A stretch of DNA of 64,000 nucleotides from Streptomyces sp. 2114.4. Its GTDB lineage: Bacteria; Actinomycetota; Actinomycetes; Streptomycetales; Streptomycetaceae. Position numbers and translations under genes: made by a program. Below the pieces are notes generated by a model. That model saw only the letters and a list, made by a program, of their open reading frames with translations. It searched no databases and was not told the origin of the DNA. Where the stretch lies: assembly GCF_900187385.1 (NCBI RefSeq), contig NZ_FYEY01000001.1, positions 2,728,001 through 2,792,000 of the forward strand. The letters are read 5' to 3'. This document shows positions 18,174-26,271 of this stretch, one piece after another. Each line of letters begins with the position of its first letter. Within the stretch, counting starts at the first letter, position 1.

Positions 18174-19499
18174 ATGCCCGCCAACCGAACCGCCGGCCGA
18201 ACCGGCAAGGGCCCAGGCAACGGTCCCGGCAACGGCGAGGCGGTGACGCGGCGCCGGCACGGACCTCGGCACCGCCCACCCCGCACCGAGGCCCGAACCG
18301 GCGAGGAGGGCTCCGGTTCGGGCCCGTCCGCCCTCTCCCGCGGCCTCGTCATCCTGTTCGCCGTCGCCTGCGGGGCGGCGGTGGCCAACGTCTACTTCTC
18401 CCAGCCGCTCCTGGTGACCATGGGCCACGACCTCGCCATGAGCCCGGCACTCGTCGGCAGCGTGGTCACCCTCACGCACATCGGATACGGGCTCGGACTC
18501 TTCTTCCTCGTGCCGCTGGGCGACGTGACCGACCGCAGACGGCTGATCGTGGCCCAGTTACTGCTCCTGGTGGCGGCGCTGGCCGTGGTGGCCACCGCCC
18601 ACACGGCGGCGGTCCTGCTCGCGGGCATGGCGGCGACCGGGCTGCTCGCGGTCGTCACGCAGACGCTGGTGGCCTTCGCGGCCTCGCTGGCCCCTCCCGC
18701 CGGGCGCGGCCGGGTCGTCGGCCTGGTCACCAGCGGCGTGGTCACCGGAATCCTGCTCGCCCGCACCGCGTCCGGCCTCCTGGCCGATCTCGCGGGCTGG
18801 CGCTCCGTCTACCTCGTCTCGGCGTCGCTCACCACGCTGCTCGCCCTGGTCCTGTACCGGGCGCTGCCGCGCCACCGTGCCGCGCCACCGGCACCCCTGC
18901 GCTACGGACAGCTCCTGCGCTCCACGATCACCCTGTTCGCGCGGGAACGACTGCTGCGGCTCCGGGCCCTGTTCGGTCTGCTGGTCTTCGCCGCGTTCAG
19001 CACCCTGTGGAGCAGCGTCGCGCTGCCGCTCAGCGAGGCCCCGTACTTCCTGCCCCACAGCGCGATCGGGGCGCTGGGGCTGATCGGTGTCGCGGGCGCG
19101 CTGGCCGCGACCGCGGCGGGCCGCCTGAACGACCGCGGACTCTCCCGGCGGACCACCGGCATCGCCCTGGCCCTGCTCGCGGCCTCGTGGCTGCCCCTGG
19201 CCTTCACCCGCAGCTCGCTGTGGGCCCTGGTCGTCGGGGTGATCCTGCTCGACCTCGCCGTGCAGGCGGTCCATGTCACCAACCAGACCCTGATCCACGC
19301 GCTGCACCCGGAAGCGGGCAGCCGGCTGATCGGCGGCTACATGGTCTTCTACTCCATCGGCAGCGCCACCGGCGCCCTCGCCGCGACCTCCCTCTACACG
19401 GTGGCCGGCTGGGGCGCCGTCTGCGCACTGGGAGCCGCGTTCAGCTGCCTCGGGCTGGTGCTGTGGGCGTGCACGGCGCTGCCGCACTCACGCACGTGA
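18174..19499 (+). CDS. MFS transporter (drug/solute efflux type) with a TTA codon
   Basis: 441 residues; ATG 18174 is chosen because GGAGGAG lies 5-6 nt upstream. A 50-residue Arg/Gly/Pro-rich cytoplasmic leader precedes 12 hydrophobic helices. The MFS motif A between helices 2 and 3 reads LGDVTDRRRLIV. An in-frame TTA codon (18558-18560, codon 129) makes translation depend on the bldA tRNA, restricting expression to late growth. Control by the divergent HxlR protein is likely. Substrate unknown; HxlR-MFS pairs often handle electrophiles or quinones. Confidence 0.88.
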   Translation: MPANRTAGRTGKGPGNGPGNGEAVTRRRHGPRHRPPRTEARTGEEGSGSGPSALSRGLVILFAVACGAAVANVYFSQPLLVTMGHDLAMSPALVGSVVTLTHIGYGLGLFFLVPLGDVTDRRRLIVAQLLLLVAALAVVATAHTAAVLLAGMAATGLLAVVTQTLVAFAASLAPPAGRGRVVGLVTSGVVTGILLARTASGLLADLAGWRSVYLVSASLTTLLALVLYRALPRHRAAPPAPLRYGQLLRSTITLFARERLLRLRALFGLLVFAAFSTLWSSVALPLSEAPYFLPHSAIGALGLIGVAGALAATAAGRLNDRGLSRRTTGIALALLAASWLPLAFTRSSLWALVVGVILLDLAVQAVHVTNQTLIHALHPEAGSRLIGGYMVFYSIGSATGALAATSLYTVAGWGAVCALGAAFSCLGLVLWACTALPHSRT

Positions 19500-19506
19500 G
19501 CAGCGC

Positions 19507-19544
19507 CGCCCGGCCCGCCACGGGGGTGCGTGGCGGACCGGGCG
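19507..19544. terminator. Bidirectional hairpin between MFS and ureohydrolase genes
   Basis: 15-bp stem with one mismatch (CGCCCGGCCCGCCAC / GTGGCGGACCGGGCG), 8-nt loop, in the 101-bp gap between convergent stops. Confidence 0.8.
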
Positions 19545-19600
19545 CCGTCGGCCGATACCGGGACAGCGGGGCCGGGCAGCGCCTGCTCCCCCTGCCGCGG

Positions 19601-20596
19601 CTACTTCCCCTCCTGGCCCTCCCGCCCCGCCGCGATCTGCCGCGACATGATCGTCGTCAGCTCGTACGCGGTGTGCGAGGCGGCGACGGCGGTGATCTCC
19701 GCGTGGTCGTACGCGGGCGCGACCTCGACGACGTCCGCCGAGACCAGGTTGCAGGACGCGAGCCCGCGCAGGATCTCCAGGAGCTCGCGGGAGGTCATGC
19801 CGCCCGCCTCCGGCGTGCCGGTGCCGGGCGCGTGCGCCGGGTCCAGGACGTCGATGTCGATGGAGATGTAGAGCGGACGGTCGCCGATGCGCCGGCGCAG
19901 CTGGTCGGCGACCTCGTCCACCCCGCGCCGCATGACATCCGCCGACGTGACGATGCCGAAGCCCATCTTCTCGTCCTCGTCGAGGTCCTTCTTGCCGTAG
20001 AGCGGACCGCGGGTGCCGACGTGGGAGAGCGCGGAGGTGTCGAGGATGCCCTCCTCGACGGCGCGGCGGAACGGGGTGCCGTGGGTGTACTCGGCGCCGA
20101 AGTAGGTGTCCCAGGTGTCCAGGTGGGCGTCGAAGTGCAGCAGCGCGACCGGACCGTGCTTCTTGGCGACCGAGCGGAGGAGCGGCAGCGCGATGGTGTG
20201 GTCGCCGCCGAGGGTCATCATGCGGGCGCCGGAGGCCAGCAGGTCGTCCGCCGCGGCCTCGACCGTCTCCACGGCCTCGTTGATGTTGAACGGATTGGCG
20301 GCGATGTCACCGGCGTCGGCGACCTGCGCCAGCGCAAAGGGGGACGCGTCCTGGGCCGGGTTGTAGGGGCGCAGGAGGCGGGACGCCTCACGGATGGCGT
20401 TGCCGCCGAACCGGGCGCCGGGGCGGTAGGAGACACCGGTGTCGAAGGGGACACCGACGACGGCCACATCGGCCCGGCCGCCGACCTCGTCGAGGCGGGG
20501 CAGCCGGGCGAAGGTCGCGGGCCCGGCGTAACGCGGAATACGGGAGGAGTCGACGGGGCCCACGGGCCCGTTGGATGCGCTGGCTGCGGTGGTCAT
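19601..20596 (-). CDS. speB: Agmatinase-family ureohydrolase (agmatinase or guanidinobutyrase)
   Basis: 331 residues from ATG 20596. The binuclear manganese centre is complete: [15 protein letters not shown] and [22 protein letters not shown]. These hydrolases release urea from agmatine (giving putrescine), guanidinobutyrate (giving GABA) or related guanidino compounds. The PGTGTPE loop is shared by agmatinases and guanidinobutyrases, so sequence alone does not fix the substrate. The ribosome site is weak. It is near, but not in one operon with, the symporter/ThDP enzyme/PucR genes. Confidence 0.9.
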   Translation of the reverse strand: MTTAASASNGPVGPVDSSRIPRYAGPATFARLPRLDEVGGRADVAVVGVPFDTGVSYRPGARFGGNAIREASRLLRPYNPAQDASPFALAQVADAGDIAANPFNINEAVETVEAAADDLLASGARMMTLGGDHTIALPLLRSVAKKHGPVALLHFDAHLDTWDTYFGAEYTHGTPFRRAVEEGILDTSALSHVGTRGPLYGKKDLDEDEKMGFGIVTSADVMRRGVDEVADQLRRRIGDRPLYISIDIDVLDPAHAPGTGTPEAGGMTSRELLEILRGLASCNLVSADVVEVAPAYDHAEITAVAASHTAYELTTIMSRQIAAGREGQEGK

Positions 20597-20793
20597 GAGC
20601 CGAGAGTAGGGAGCACCGGGCACGTGGCCCATGGACATTCGCGCGGATGAGGGCCGGAGCATTGGACGTTTTGGCCAGCCGGCCGCCGACCGTGCCCCCG
20701 TGCCGGGGCTGCCGCACCCACGCCCCTGCGCCCCCATGTCCAGGCTGCGGAACTCCGCCGCCCCGGAACAGGTGTACGGGCACAATGGGCGCT

Positions 20794-21591
20794 ATGCCGA
20801 TAGCCTCCGCAGCCGCCGCCCCCTCCCGCGCCGAACTCGTCGACCATCTCGTACGGACCCGGATCGCCGGTGAGGTCGCCACTCCCCGCGAGAACAACCT
20901 CTCCCACTACCGCAGACTCGCCAACGGCGAGCGCCACTACTGGTTCGGCCTGGAGTTCGGCGACCGCTGGACGGACGAGCAGGATGTGCTGGCCGTGATG
21001 GCGGAGCGCTGCGGGGTCGTCGACGACCCGCACCACCGGCAGGGGCAGGACACCATCGACCCCGAGCTGACCGTGGACGCGCTGGACCGGGCGGCCGCGG
21101 TACTGCGCAAGGCGGCGGCCGACAGCCAGCGGGTGCTGTTCGCGACCGGCCACCCGGGCGGCCTCCTCGATGTGCACCGGGCGACCGCCGGGGCACTGCG
21201 CGCGGCGGGCTGCGAGATCGTCGTCATCCCCGAGGGGCTGCGGGCGGACGACGGCATGGTCTTCCAGTTCGCCGACGTGGCGATGCTGGAGCGCGGCGCG
21301 ACACTCTGGCACACCCACTCCCCCGAGCCGATGGCCGCCGTCCTGGACGGCCTGGAGCGCGAGGGCCGCCCGCTGCCGGACCTGGTGATGGCCGACCACG
21401 GCTGGGCGGGCTGCGCCGGCCAGCGCGGCCTCGACGCCGTGGGCTTCGCCGACTGCAACGACCCGGCCCTGTTCCTGGCCGAGTCCGAGGGCACCGTCCA
21501 GGTGACCATCCCCCTGGACGACCACGTCCTGAGCCCGCGGCATTACGACCCGCTGACGGCTTATCTGTTGGATGCGGCGGGGCTGGCCTGA
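20794..21591 (+). CDS. Phosphatase-like protein conserved in Streptomyces
   Basis: 265 residues from ATG 20794 (ATG 20785, three codons earlier, is possible). Short conserved-looking runs are NNLSHYRRLANGERHYWFGLEFG, taken here as residues about 30-52, then LFATGHPGG and VMADHGWAGCAGQRG. Similar Streptomyces proteins are commonly labelled phosphatase, but I see no DxD, HxGH or CX5R signature, so the function is unproven. It is divergent from the ureohydrolase across 197 bp. Its last 31 bp overlap the end of the opposite-strand YqeY-like gene. Confidence 0.75.
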   Translation: MPIASAAAAPSRAELVDHLVRTRIAGEVATPRENNLSHYRRLANGERHYWFGLEFGDRWTDEQDVLAVMAERCGVVDDPHHRQGQDTIDPELTVDALDRAAAVLRKAAADSQRVLFATGHPGGLLDVHRATAGALRAAGCEIVVIPEGLRADDGMVFQFADVAMLERGATLWHTHSPEPMAAVLDGLEREGRPLPDLVMADHGWAGCAGQRGLDAVGFADCNDPALFLAESEGTVQVTIPLDDHVLSPRHYDPLTAYLLDAAGLA

Positions 21592-22070
21592 GGGGGCGGC
21601 GCCGGTACGGCGCCGTGCCCTGAACGACCCTTGGCGGGTTCCTTAAGCGGCCCCAGAGAGCCCTCAGGCGGCTCCTGGGCAGTCCCCGGAGAGTCCCCAG
21701 GCGGCTCCTGGGCGGCACCGGGCCCCTCAAGGAACCGAAGCAGCACGGCGGCCTCCGCGCGAAGCCGCGCGGCGCGATCAGCATGCTCGGGTGCGGTCAA
21801 CCCCGCCGCAGTCTCCAGCCGTTCTGCGGCCTCGGCACGTACGACATCCACCACACCGCGCTCGCTCAGCTCACGCCGCGCCGCTTCGGCGGCACCGGCG
21901 CCCACCGGCGCATGCTCAAGAGCCACACCCCGAAGCCCGGCCTCGTCCACCGGAACCGCCTCCGCGTTGTCCAGCGCGCCAAGCGTGGCGCGCAGGGCAC
22001 TCACCGCAGCCTTGTCACGGGCGCGCATGGCTTCGGCCAGTGCTTGACGCATACGATGACGTAGGGACAT
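21561..22070 (-). CDS. GatB/YqeY-like small helical protein with repetitive tail
   Basis: 169 residues from ATG 22070. The start RMRQALAEAMRARDKAAVSALRATLGALDNAEAV matches the N-terminal helices of YqeY/GatB-tail proteins; this runs from about residue 6 to 39. YqeY resembles the tRNA-binding tail of the amidotransferase, but its role is unclear. The last 45 residues are a Pro/Glu/Gly-rich repeat (AQEPPGDSPGTAQEPPEG). Codon use is less GC3-biased than in core neighbours. It overlaps the convergent phosphatase-like gene by 31 bp. Confidence 0.7.
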   Translation of the reverse strand: MSLRHRMRQALAEAMRARDKAAVSALRATLGALDNAEAVPVDEAGLRGVALEHAPVGAGAAEAARRELSERGVVDVVRAEAAERLETAAGLTAPEHADRAARLRAEAAVLLRFLEGPGAAQEPPGDSPGTAQEPPEGSLGPLKEPAKGRSGHGAVPAPPPQASPAASNR

Positions 22071-22192
22071 GCCGGTGACCCTAGGGGCGCATTCCTGCGC
22101 CCACAACGCGATATACGTGACAGCAGGCCGCTCTCCGACTGTGGCGCTACACCGACAAGCCGCGAATTGAGACCGAAGCGCCAGGAGCGGGC

Positions 22193-22726
22193 TCAGGGAA
22201 TGGACTTGACCATCGCCGTCAGAACCGGTGAGGCGGGTGAGGGCTGGCTCTGGCCGAGGTCTTCGTATCCCCAGGATTCGTAGAGGCGGTGCACCTTTCC
22301 GTCTCCGGCGAGGGGGTTGACCATGAGCGTGACGAACGGCTCGTTGCGGGCGGCAAGGAGGGTGTCGTGGATCTGCCGGGCGATGCCGGTGCCGCGCCAC
22401 GGAAGACGAACGCCGATTTCCTTGAGGGCTACGACGTGCCGGTCAGTGTATTCAGCGGGCGGAGCGGGTGTGATGCGTTTCCACCAGCGGTCCTCGGAAT
22501 CAACAGTATTGGCGTACGCATAGCCGATGGGCTTGTCCTGCTCGTAGGCAAGGACCGCCACCCACCCTGGTTCCTTGAAATGACGGTCGAGGCGCTCGGC
22601 GAAGGCGGTGACCGCATAGTTCGGAAGGTGCAAGAGGTCTGCCCGGACATCGGTGTACACGTCCAGGAGGTGTTGCCTGGCCGGTTGGAGCGAGTGGAAA
22701 GTGCGCAGATCGATGCTGGGCGTCAT
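22193..22726 (-). CDS. GNAT-family N-acetyltransferase
   Basis: 177 residues. The GNAT acetyl-CoA site is visible as IGVRLPWRGTGIARQIHDTLL, starting near residue 106 (motif A, Q/RxxGxG/A form RGTGIA), preceded by strands VAVLAYEQDKPIGYA. The start overlaps the stop of the XRE/TPR regulator gene (ATGA), so the two are co-translated. Substrate unknown; such pairs are common in Streptomyces accessory regions. GC3 is lower than in flanking core genes. Confidence 0.88.
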   Translation of the reverse strand: MTPSIDLRTFHSLQPARQHLLDVYTDVRADLLHLPNYAVTAFAERLDRHFKEPGWVAVLAYEQDKPIGYAYANTVDSEDRWWKRITPAPPAEYTDRHVVALKEIGVRLPWRGTGIARQIHDTLLAARNEPFVTLMVNPLAGDGKVHRLYESWGYEDLGQSQPSPASPVLTAMVKSIP

Positions 22727-24006
22727 ACCGATTCCTTCCAGGTGGCGTGTGCGTACTCATTCCACATGCGGGTGGTCGGGCTGTTCGGCGCCATGGCGTG
22801 GATCTTGATGTGGAAGTTGCGGAGCATCCGGGCGACCCGCGGGTGGTGTACAGCAGCATCTGCGGGCACCGACATGGCGGTGGCGACGGCAGGCCCCGCA
22901 TCCCGCTGGCCGAGTTGAGCGCACGCCAGCCGAGTAGTGGCGATGGCCTTCGACCGTTGCATGTGGGGCCGGAGGGCCGCCAGGCATCGGTGCGCGTGCG
23001 CTTCGGCCGTTTCATGGTCGCCGAGTGCGAGGTATCCGGTGAGCGCGAGAGAATCCAGCTCCGCCTGGTCGTAGAATGAGGCCATCCACACGGGACGGAT
23101 GGCGCCCGGGTCGGCACGGTCCATCGCTTCCTGGGCCTGGGCAAAGCTACGCCGGGCAGCAGTGAGGTTTCTGGCAACGCCGTGAATGGCTGCCTGCCTG
23201 GCAAGGCCGAGGGATGCGAACAGAGAATCGCGGCGGGTGATGGAGAGGCTTCGGGCAACGTCATTCGCCGCCATTGCTTCACCCGGGCGACCCATGTGAC
23301 GGTACAGCGTTCCGGCATGTGACCAGATGCGGAACTTGATGGCCGGGTCGGCTGCCAATTCGGCGAGCACTTGCGCTTCTCGCATATGGATCATCGCGTC
23401 TTCGTAACGACGTCCATCGATTGAGGCCCACATAGCCGAGGACCGGAATGCCGCCGCGCATCCGTACACGCGGGCCCGCACTCGCTGACTGGCGCTCCCG
23501 GAATTCTGCAGGACCAAGGCTTCGTCGGCGAGCGCTGCAGCTTTCTGCTCGATACCGAGTCGGCCGCCATGGCGATGATCGCTCGCGATGATCTCGGTGA
23601 ATCGCTGTTGGAGTCGGACGACATCGCTTGTCCCGACCCGGCGGCCGGCTCCGGCCGCCGGAGTGACCGCGACAGCGGCCAAGGCTGTCCCGGCGGCGAG
23701 GAAGCGACAGCGCTCCACGGGCTCCTCCGGCTGTGCTGCGGGGGCGGGCGACGGGGCTCGTCCCCGCGGTACGAACCCTAAGGCGGTGGCGGGCAGCCCG
23801 GTGACTTTCTCCAACGCGACCCGCGTCGCCGATTTCGGCCACCGCACCCGGCCCGCCTTCCAGTCCCGGACCGACGAGCCGTCCAGCCCTCCGACTCTCC
23901 CGGTGAGATCTCCGACGGCAGAATTTACCGCCTCGGCAAGCGAATTGGAGCTGTGGCCGTGCTCCTTCATCCAGGCTTCGAGCGTCACATTCCGCAAGGT
24001 GGTCAT
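22723..24006 (-). CDS. XRE/TPR-type transcriptional regulator with a TTA codon
   Basis: 427 residues. The N-terminal 80 residues form an HTH-like domain (SLAEAVNSAVGDLTGRVGGL, then VRDWKAGRVRWP). The remainder is a helical TPR-like array (TLYRHMGRPGEAMAANDVARS is one repeat). A TTA codon lies at codon 76 (23779-23781), between the HTH and the TPR part, implying bldA-dependent translation. It is divergent from the small-protein operon starting at 24275 and is the likely regulator of that operon. Confidence 0.85.
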   Translation of the reverse strand: MTTLRNVTLEAWMKEHGHSSNSLAEAVNSAVGDLTGRVGGLDGSSVRDWKAGRVRWPKSATRVALEKVTGLPATALGFVPRGRAPSPAPAAQPEEPVERCRFLAAGTALAAVAVTPAAGAGRRVGTSDVVRLQQRFTEIIASDHRHGGRLGIEQKAAALADEALVLQNSGSASQRVRARVYGCAAAFRSSAMWASIDGRRYEDAMIHMREAQVLAELAADPAIKFRIWSHAGTLYRHMGRPGEAMAANDVARSLSITRRDSLFASLGLARQAAIHGVARNLTAARRSFAQAQEAMDRADPGAIRPVWMASFYDQAELDSLALTGYLALGDHETAEAHAHRCLAALRPHMQRSKAIATTRLACAQLGQRDAGPAVATAMSVPADAAVHHPRVARMLRNFHIKIHAMAPNSPTTRMWNEYAHATWKESV

Positions 24007-24274
24007 GTACGGAAGGTAGCCCCCCTTTCGCCGAATCGTCAGCTAAAAGGGTGGCCAAATCGCCCTAGGGACTGTGGAGAAGAGGTTGTCCGATCTCCCT
24101 AATCACCTTGCCCTGGCACCGCGTTAGCTGGTCATGAGCCGACTGCAAGCCTCCGGTGCCCGAGTGGCCGCGACACACACCCTCTGGGTTCCGGGACGGC
24201 GCGGCGGCTCTGCGGGCTCCCGCGCCCCCGCCGTGGCCGGCCCGCGTCCGCAGCGAACTGGAGGACTGACCAAG
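24007..24274. other. 268-bp divergent promoter region, no gene seen
   Basis: Between the divergent regulator and the small-protein operon. The first 50 bp are relatively AT-rich (ctaaaagggtggccaaat). An ATG-initiated frame enters from 24134 but has no ribosome site; the downstream TTG with GGAGG is preferred as the start of the first small gene. Confidence 0.45.
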
Positions 24275-24466
24275 TTGCCCACCGCCCCAATCACGCGCCG
24301 CGCTCTCGCCGATACCGCTCCGCAGCCCCGATCGGCGCCCTCCGCTCGGGCCGGCACAAAACGCCTGCCACCCGAAGCTCACGCGTTCCGCCGCCGACAC
24401 GGCGACCCCGTCGGCTGGGACTCCGGCGAGTGGGCGGCCTACCTCGGTCTCGGAGGCGCGTCATGA
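24275..24466 (+). CDS. Small basic protein, first gene of an overlapping small-protein operon
   Basis: 63 residues if started at TTG 24275, which has GGAGG ten nt upstream; ATG 24134 would add 47 low-complexity residues. The C-terminal part (HAFRRRHGDPVGWDSGEWAA) looks like a folded or recognition segment. Its stop overlaps the next ATG (ATGA), the main evidence that it is translated. Not recognised. Confidence 0.55.
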   Translation: MPTAPITRRALADTAPQPRSAPSARAGTKRLPPEAHAFRRRHGDPVGWDSGEWAAYLGLGGAS

Positions 24467-24657
24467 CCACGGGGTGGGATGCAGTCCCTGCCCTGAACGC
24501 ATGGACGGTCCACGAGATCACGGGCCAGGCGTGTCCGTGCTGTCACGGCATCTACAGCCTGGCACGGGAGAAGGTCGTCGGCCCGGGTGGTCGACACACC
24601 TGCCGCCCCTGCAGTGTCCAGCTCGGTGTCTCCACGGGATCGGAGGCAGCGCGATGA
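24463..24657 (+). CDS. Small Cys-rich protein, probable zinc ribbon
   Basis: 64 residues from ATG 24463, with GGAGG 7 nt upstream. Cysteines occur as CPCCH (about residues 24-28) and CRPC (about 47-50), a spacing that fits a four-Cys zinc ribbon. The N-terminal segment is WDAVPALNAWTVHEITG. Stop and next start overlap (ATGA). Function unknown; the likely roles of such proteins are protein or nucleic-acid binding. Confidence 0.7.
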   Translation: MTTGWDAVPALNAWTVHEITGQACPCCHGIYSLAREKVVGPGGRHTCRPCSVQLGVSTGSEAAR

Positions 24658-24851
24658 GTACCCGGAAACTGCCGGAGGTCGGCGACGAGGTCGAGTACGC
24701 CCAGGGGCGACTGGCCGTCGTGACCGACATCCGCAAGGGCGTCCCCTACCTGCGGAGCCCGGGGCACAAGGAATGGCCGGTGCAGGACCCGATGACGTTG
24801 AGGGTGAAGCGGACTCGGGACGAGCGGAGAGCGGCCGACGACTTCTGGTGA
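24654..24851 (+). CDS. Small hypothetical protein (possible SH3-like barrel)
   Basis: 65 residues, start overlapping the previous stop. The sequence VGDEVEYAQGRLAVVTDIRK has the alternating strand pattern of a small SH3-like barrel; this spans roughly residues 9-28. The tail is charged (RVKRTRDERRAADDFW). Not recognised beyond that. Confidence 0.65.
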   Translation: MSTRKLPEVGDEVEYAQGRLAVVTDIRKGVPYLRSPGHKEWPVQDPMTLRVKRTRDERRAADDFW

Positions 24852-24870
24852 CTTCCGCTGCCCGTCCCTG

Positions 24871-24999
24871 ATGCCACTGGTGACACAGCGGCTGATGGGC
24901 TGGACGGTGTACGAGATCGCCGAGGCCGCCCGGGCACCCGAAGTTGAGGCCGAGGTATTCCACGCGGGTGCGCAGGCCACGGAGGGACACGACCGTTGA
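24871..24999 (+). CDS. Very small acidic ORF in the same operon
   Basis: 42 residues from ATG 24871 (GTG 24880 or ATG 24895 also possible). No ribosome site is visible, so translation would rely on re-initiation after the stop 20 nt upstream. Its stop overlaps the TTG of the next gene. It contains MGWTVYEIAEAA, similar in phrasing to AWTVHEITGQA in the Cys-rich protein above, suggesting a shared short motif. Confidence 0.4.
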   Translation: MPLVTQRLMGWTVYEIAEAARAPEVEAEVFHAGAQATEGHDR

Positions 25000-25424
25000 C
25001 GCCCCGTCGGCACGGCACGCTCGTATGCGAGAACATCGTGCTTCTGACAGGCGACGTCGAAGAGCACCGCGGATTGATGGCGTGGCCGCACTGGGCGCTG
25101 AAGCACCTTTACGGACCGGTGGGGCTGATGTTCGGCAAGTTCTGGAAGGGCGAGGAAGGAACCGACCGGCGGGGACGTCGCATTCCCCCGCCGCCCTTCT
25201 CGTTCCTCGCCGTGCGCTGCGCCGTCCGGCCTGTCGATCCCCGGTTTCTGGCAGATACCCCGGACCTCGCTCTGTCGCTCTCAACAGCTGTGGACGACGG
25301 ACGCGAGGTGTTTCAGGGGCTTCCGTACGAGTGGAAGGCAGTGAAGAAATGGGTGAGTTCCCTCCTTTCCCCGCAGCCGCCGTCGCCACCGCCGAATCGG
25401 TCTGCGGCATTCCGGTCGAGCTGA
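24996..25424 (+). CDS. Hypothetical protein, TTG start, upstream of the kinase-like gene
   Basis: 142 residues from TTG 24996, supported by GGAGGG about 9 nt upstream. The middle (LKHLYGPVGLMFGKFWKGEE and ADTPDLALSLSTAVDDGREV) is non-repetitive and looks folded; no known family recognised. Its C-terminal 25 residues overlap the kinase-like gene by 76 bp, an unusually long overlap, so one of the two boundaries may differ. Confidence 0.6.
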   Translation: MTPRRHGTLVCENIVLLTGDVEEHRGLMAWPHWALKHLYGPVGLMFGKFWKGEEGTDRRGRRIPPPPFSFLAVRCAVRPVDPRFLADTPDLALSLSTAVDDGREVFQGLPYEWKAVKKWVSSLLSPQPPSPPPNRSAAFRSS

Positions 25425-26206
25425 AGGAAATCTCCTACCGGCGTGGCGCGGCGGTCTGGAAGGCCACCGGCCCGGAGGGAACGGTCGCGGTCAAGGCCGG
25501 CGACGGCGAAGGGGCGGCCGTCACCCAGCGGGAGGCAGCGGTCCTCAAGGCGATCGGTTGGCCCGACTACCTGCTGGCCTCGGGCGGGGACGAGGATGTC
25601 GCCTGGCTGGTGACCCACTGGTTCGCGGGACCGTCGACCTGGCAGGCCTTCGCTCTTGTGCGAGGTGACGCGGACGGGAAGGAGGGCGCCCTGGCAGCCT
25701 CCGTGGACCTGTGCCGGGCCGTGGCCGTACTCCACTCCTCCGGCTGGATCCACTCCGATCTCCAGCCCTCCCACGGCATCCACACCGACCACGGCGTACG
25801 GCTGATCGACTGTTCCTGGTCCTGGCGCGAAGGTACGGAACCGGCCGCCGGATTCCGCGGCGGCCTCACTCACCTGGTAGCGCCGGAACTGGCCGCGTCC
25901 ATCAATGCCGGTATCCAGCCGGCCACCCCCAGTACCGCCGCCGACGTGTATGCCCTCGCCGGAACGTTATGGACCTGCGCCACCGGCCGCTGGCCACTGG
26001 ACTACGCCGCGGCCGGGATCGAGCCCGGCCGGCTCACCCCGGCAGAACTCCGCGCGCAGATCGCCGACCGTCGCCTCCCCCTCGACACCGCAGCCCCCTG
26101 GCCGGCGTTCCAGGACATCCTGCGGCCGGTCCTCCTCGACAGGGCGAGCGACCGGCCCACGGCCGCCGAACTCGTCGAAGTCCTGGCGACGGTGGCCAAG
26201 TGCTGA
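25349..26206 (+). CDS. Degenerate protein-kinase-like protein with a TTA codon
   Basis: 285 residues from ATG 25349. The kinase fold is recognisable: beta-3 Lys in TVAVKAG, hinge region AWLVTHWFAGPSTW, catalytic loop IHSDLQPSHG, then VRLIDCSWS and LVAPELA. Compared with HRDLKxxN...DFG, the loop keeps the catalytic Asp but has Gln for Lys and His for the metal-binding Asn, and DFG is DCS. The glycine loop is absent. It may be a pseudokinase or an atypical peptide/small-molecule kinase. A TTA codon is at codon 207 (25967-25969). It is the last gene of the small-protein operon. Confidence 0.75.
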   Translation: MGEFPPFPAAAVATAESVCGIPVELKEISYRRGAAVWKATGPEGTVAVKAGDGEGAAVTQREAAVLKAIGWPDYLLASGGDEDVAWLVTHWFAGPSTWQAFALVRGDADGKEGALAASVDLCRAVAVLHSSGWIHSDLQPSHGIHTDHGVRLIDCSWSWREGTEPAAGFRGGLTHLVAPELAASINAGIQPATPSTAADVYALAGTLWTCATGRWPLDYAAAGIEPGRLTPAELRAQIADRRLPLDTAAPWPAFQDILRPVLLDRASDRPTAAELVEVLATVAKC

Positions 26207-26271
26207 CTGCGTCGCTTCTGCGTCCGCCGCCGGGAGATCATCTCGTCGCCCGCTCGGAGACCATGGCCCGA

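Noticed and set aside
18020..20650. 876-residue plus-strand frame across MFS and ureohydrolase
   Set aside because: Runs through two real genes on different strands, Arg/Pro-rich, no ribosome site.
24134..24274. N-terminal extension of the first small gene from ATG 24134
   Set aside because: No ribosome site and low-complexity sequence; TTG 24275 has GGAGG in place.
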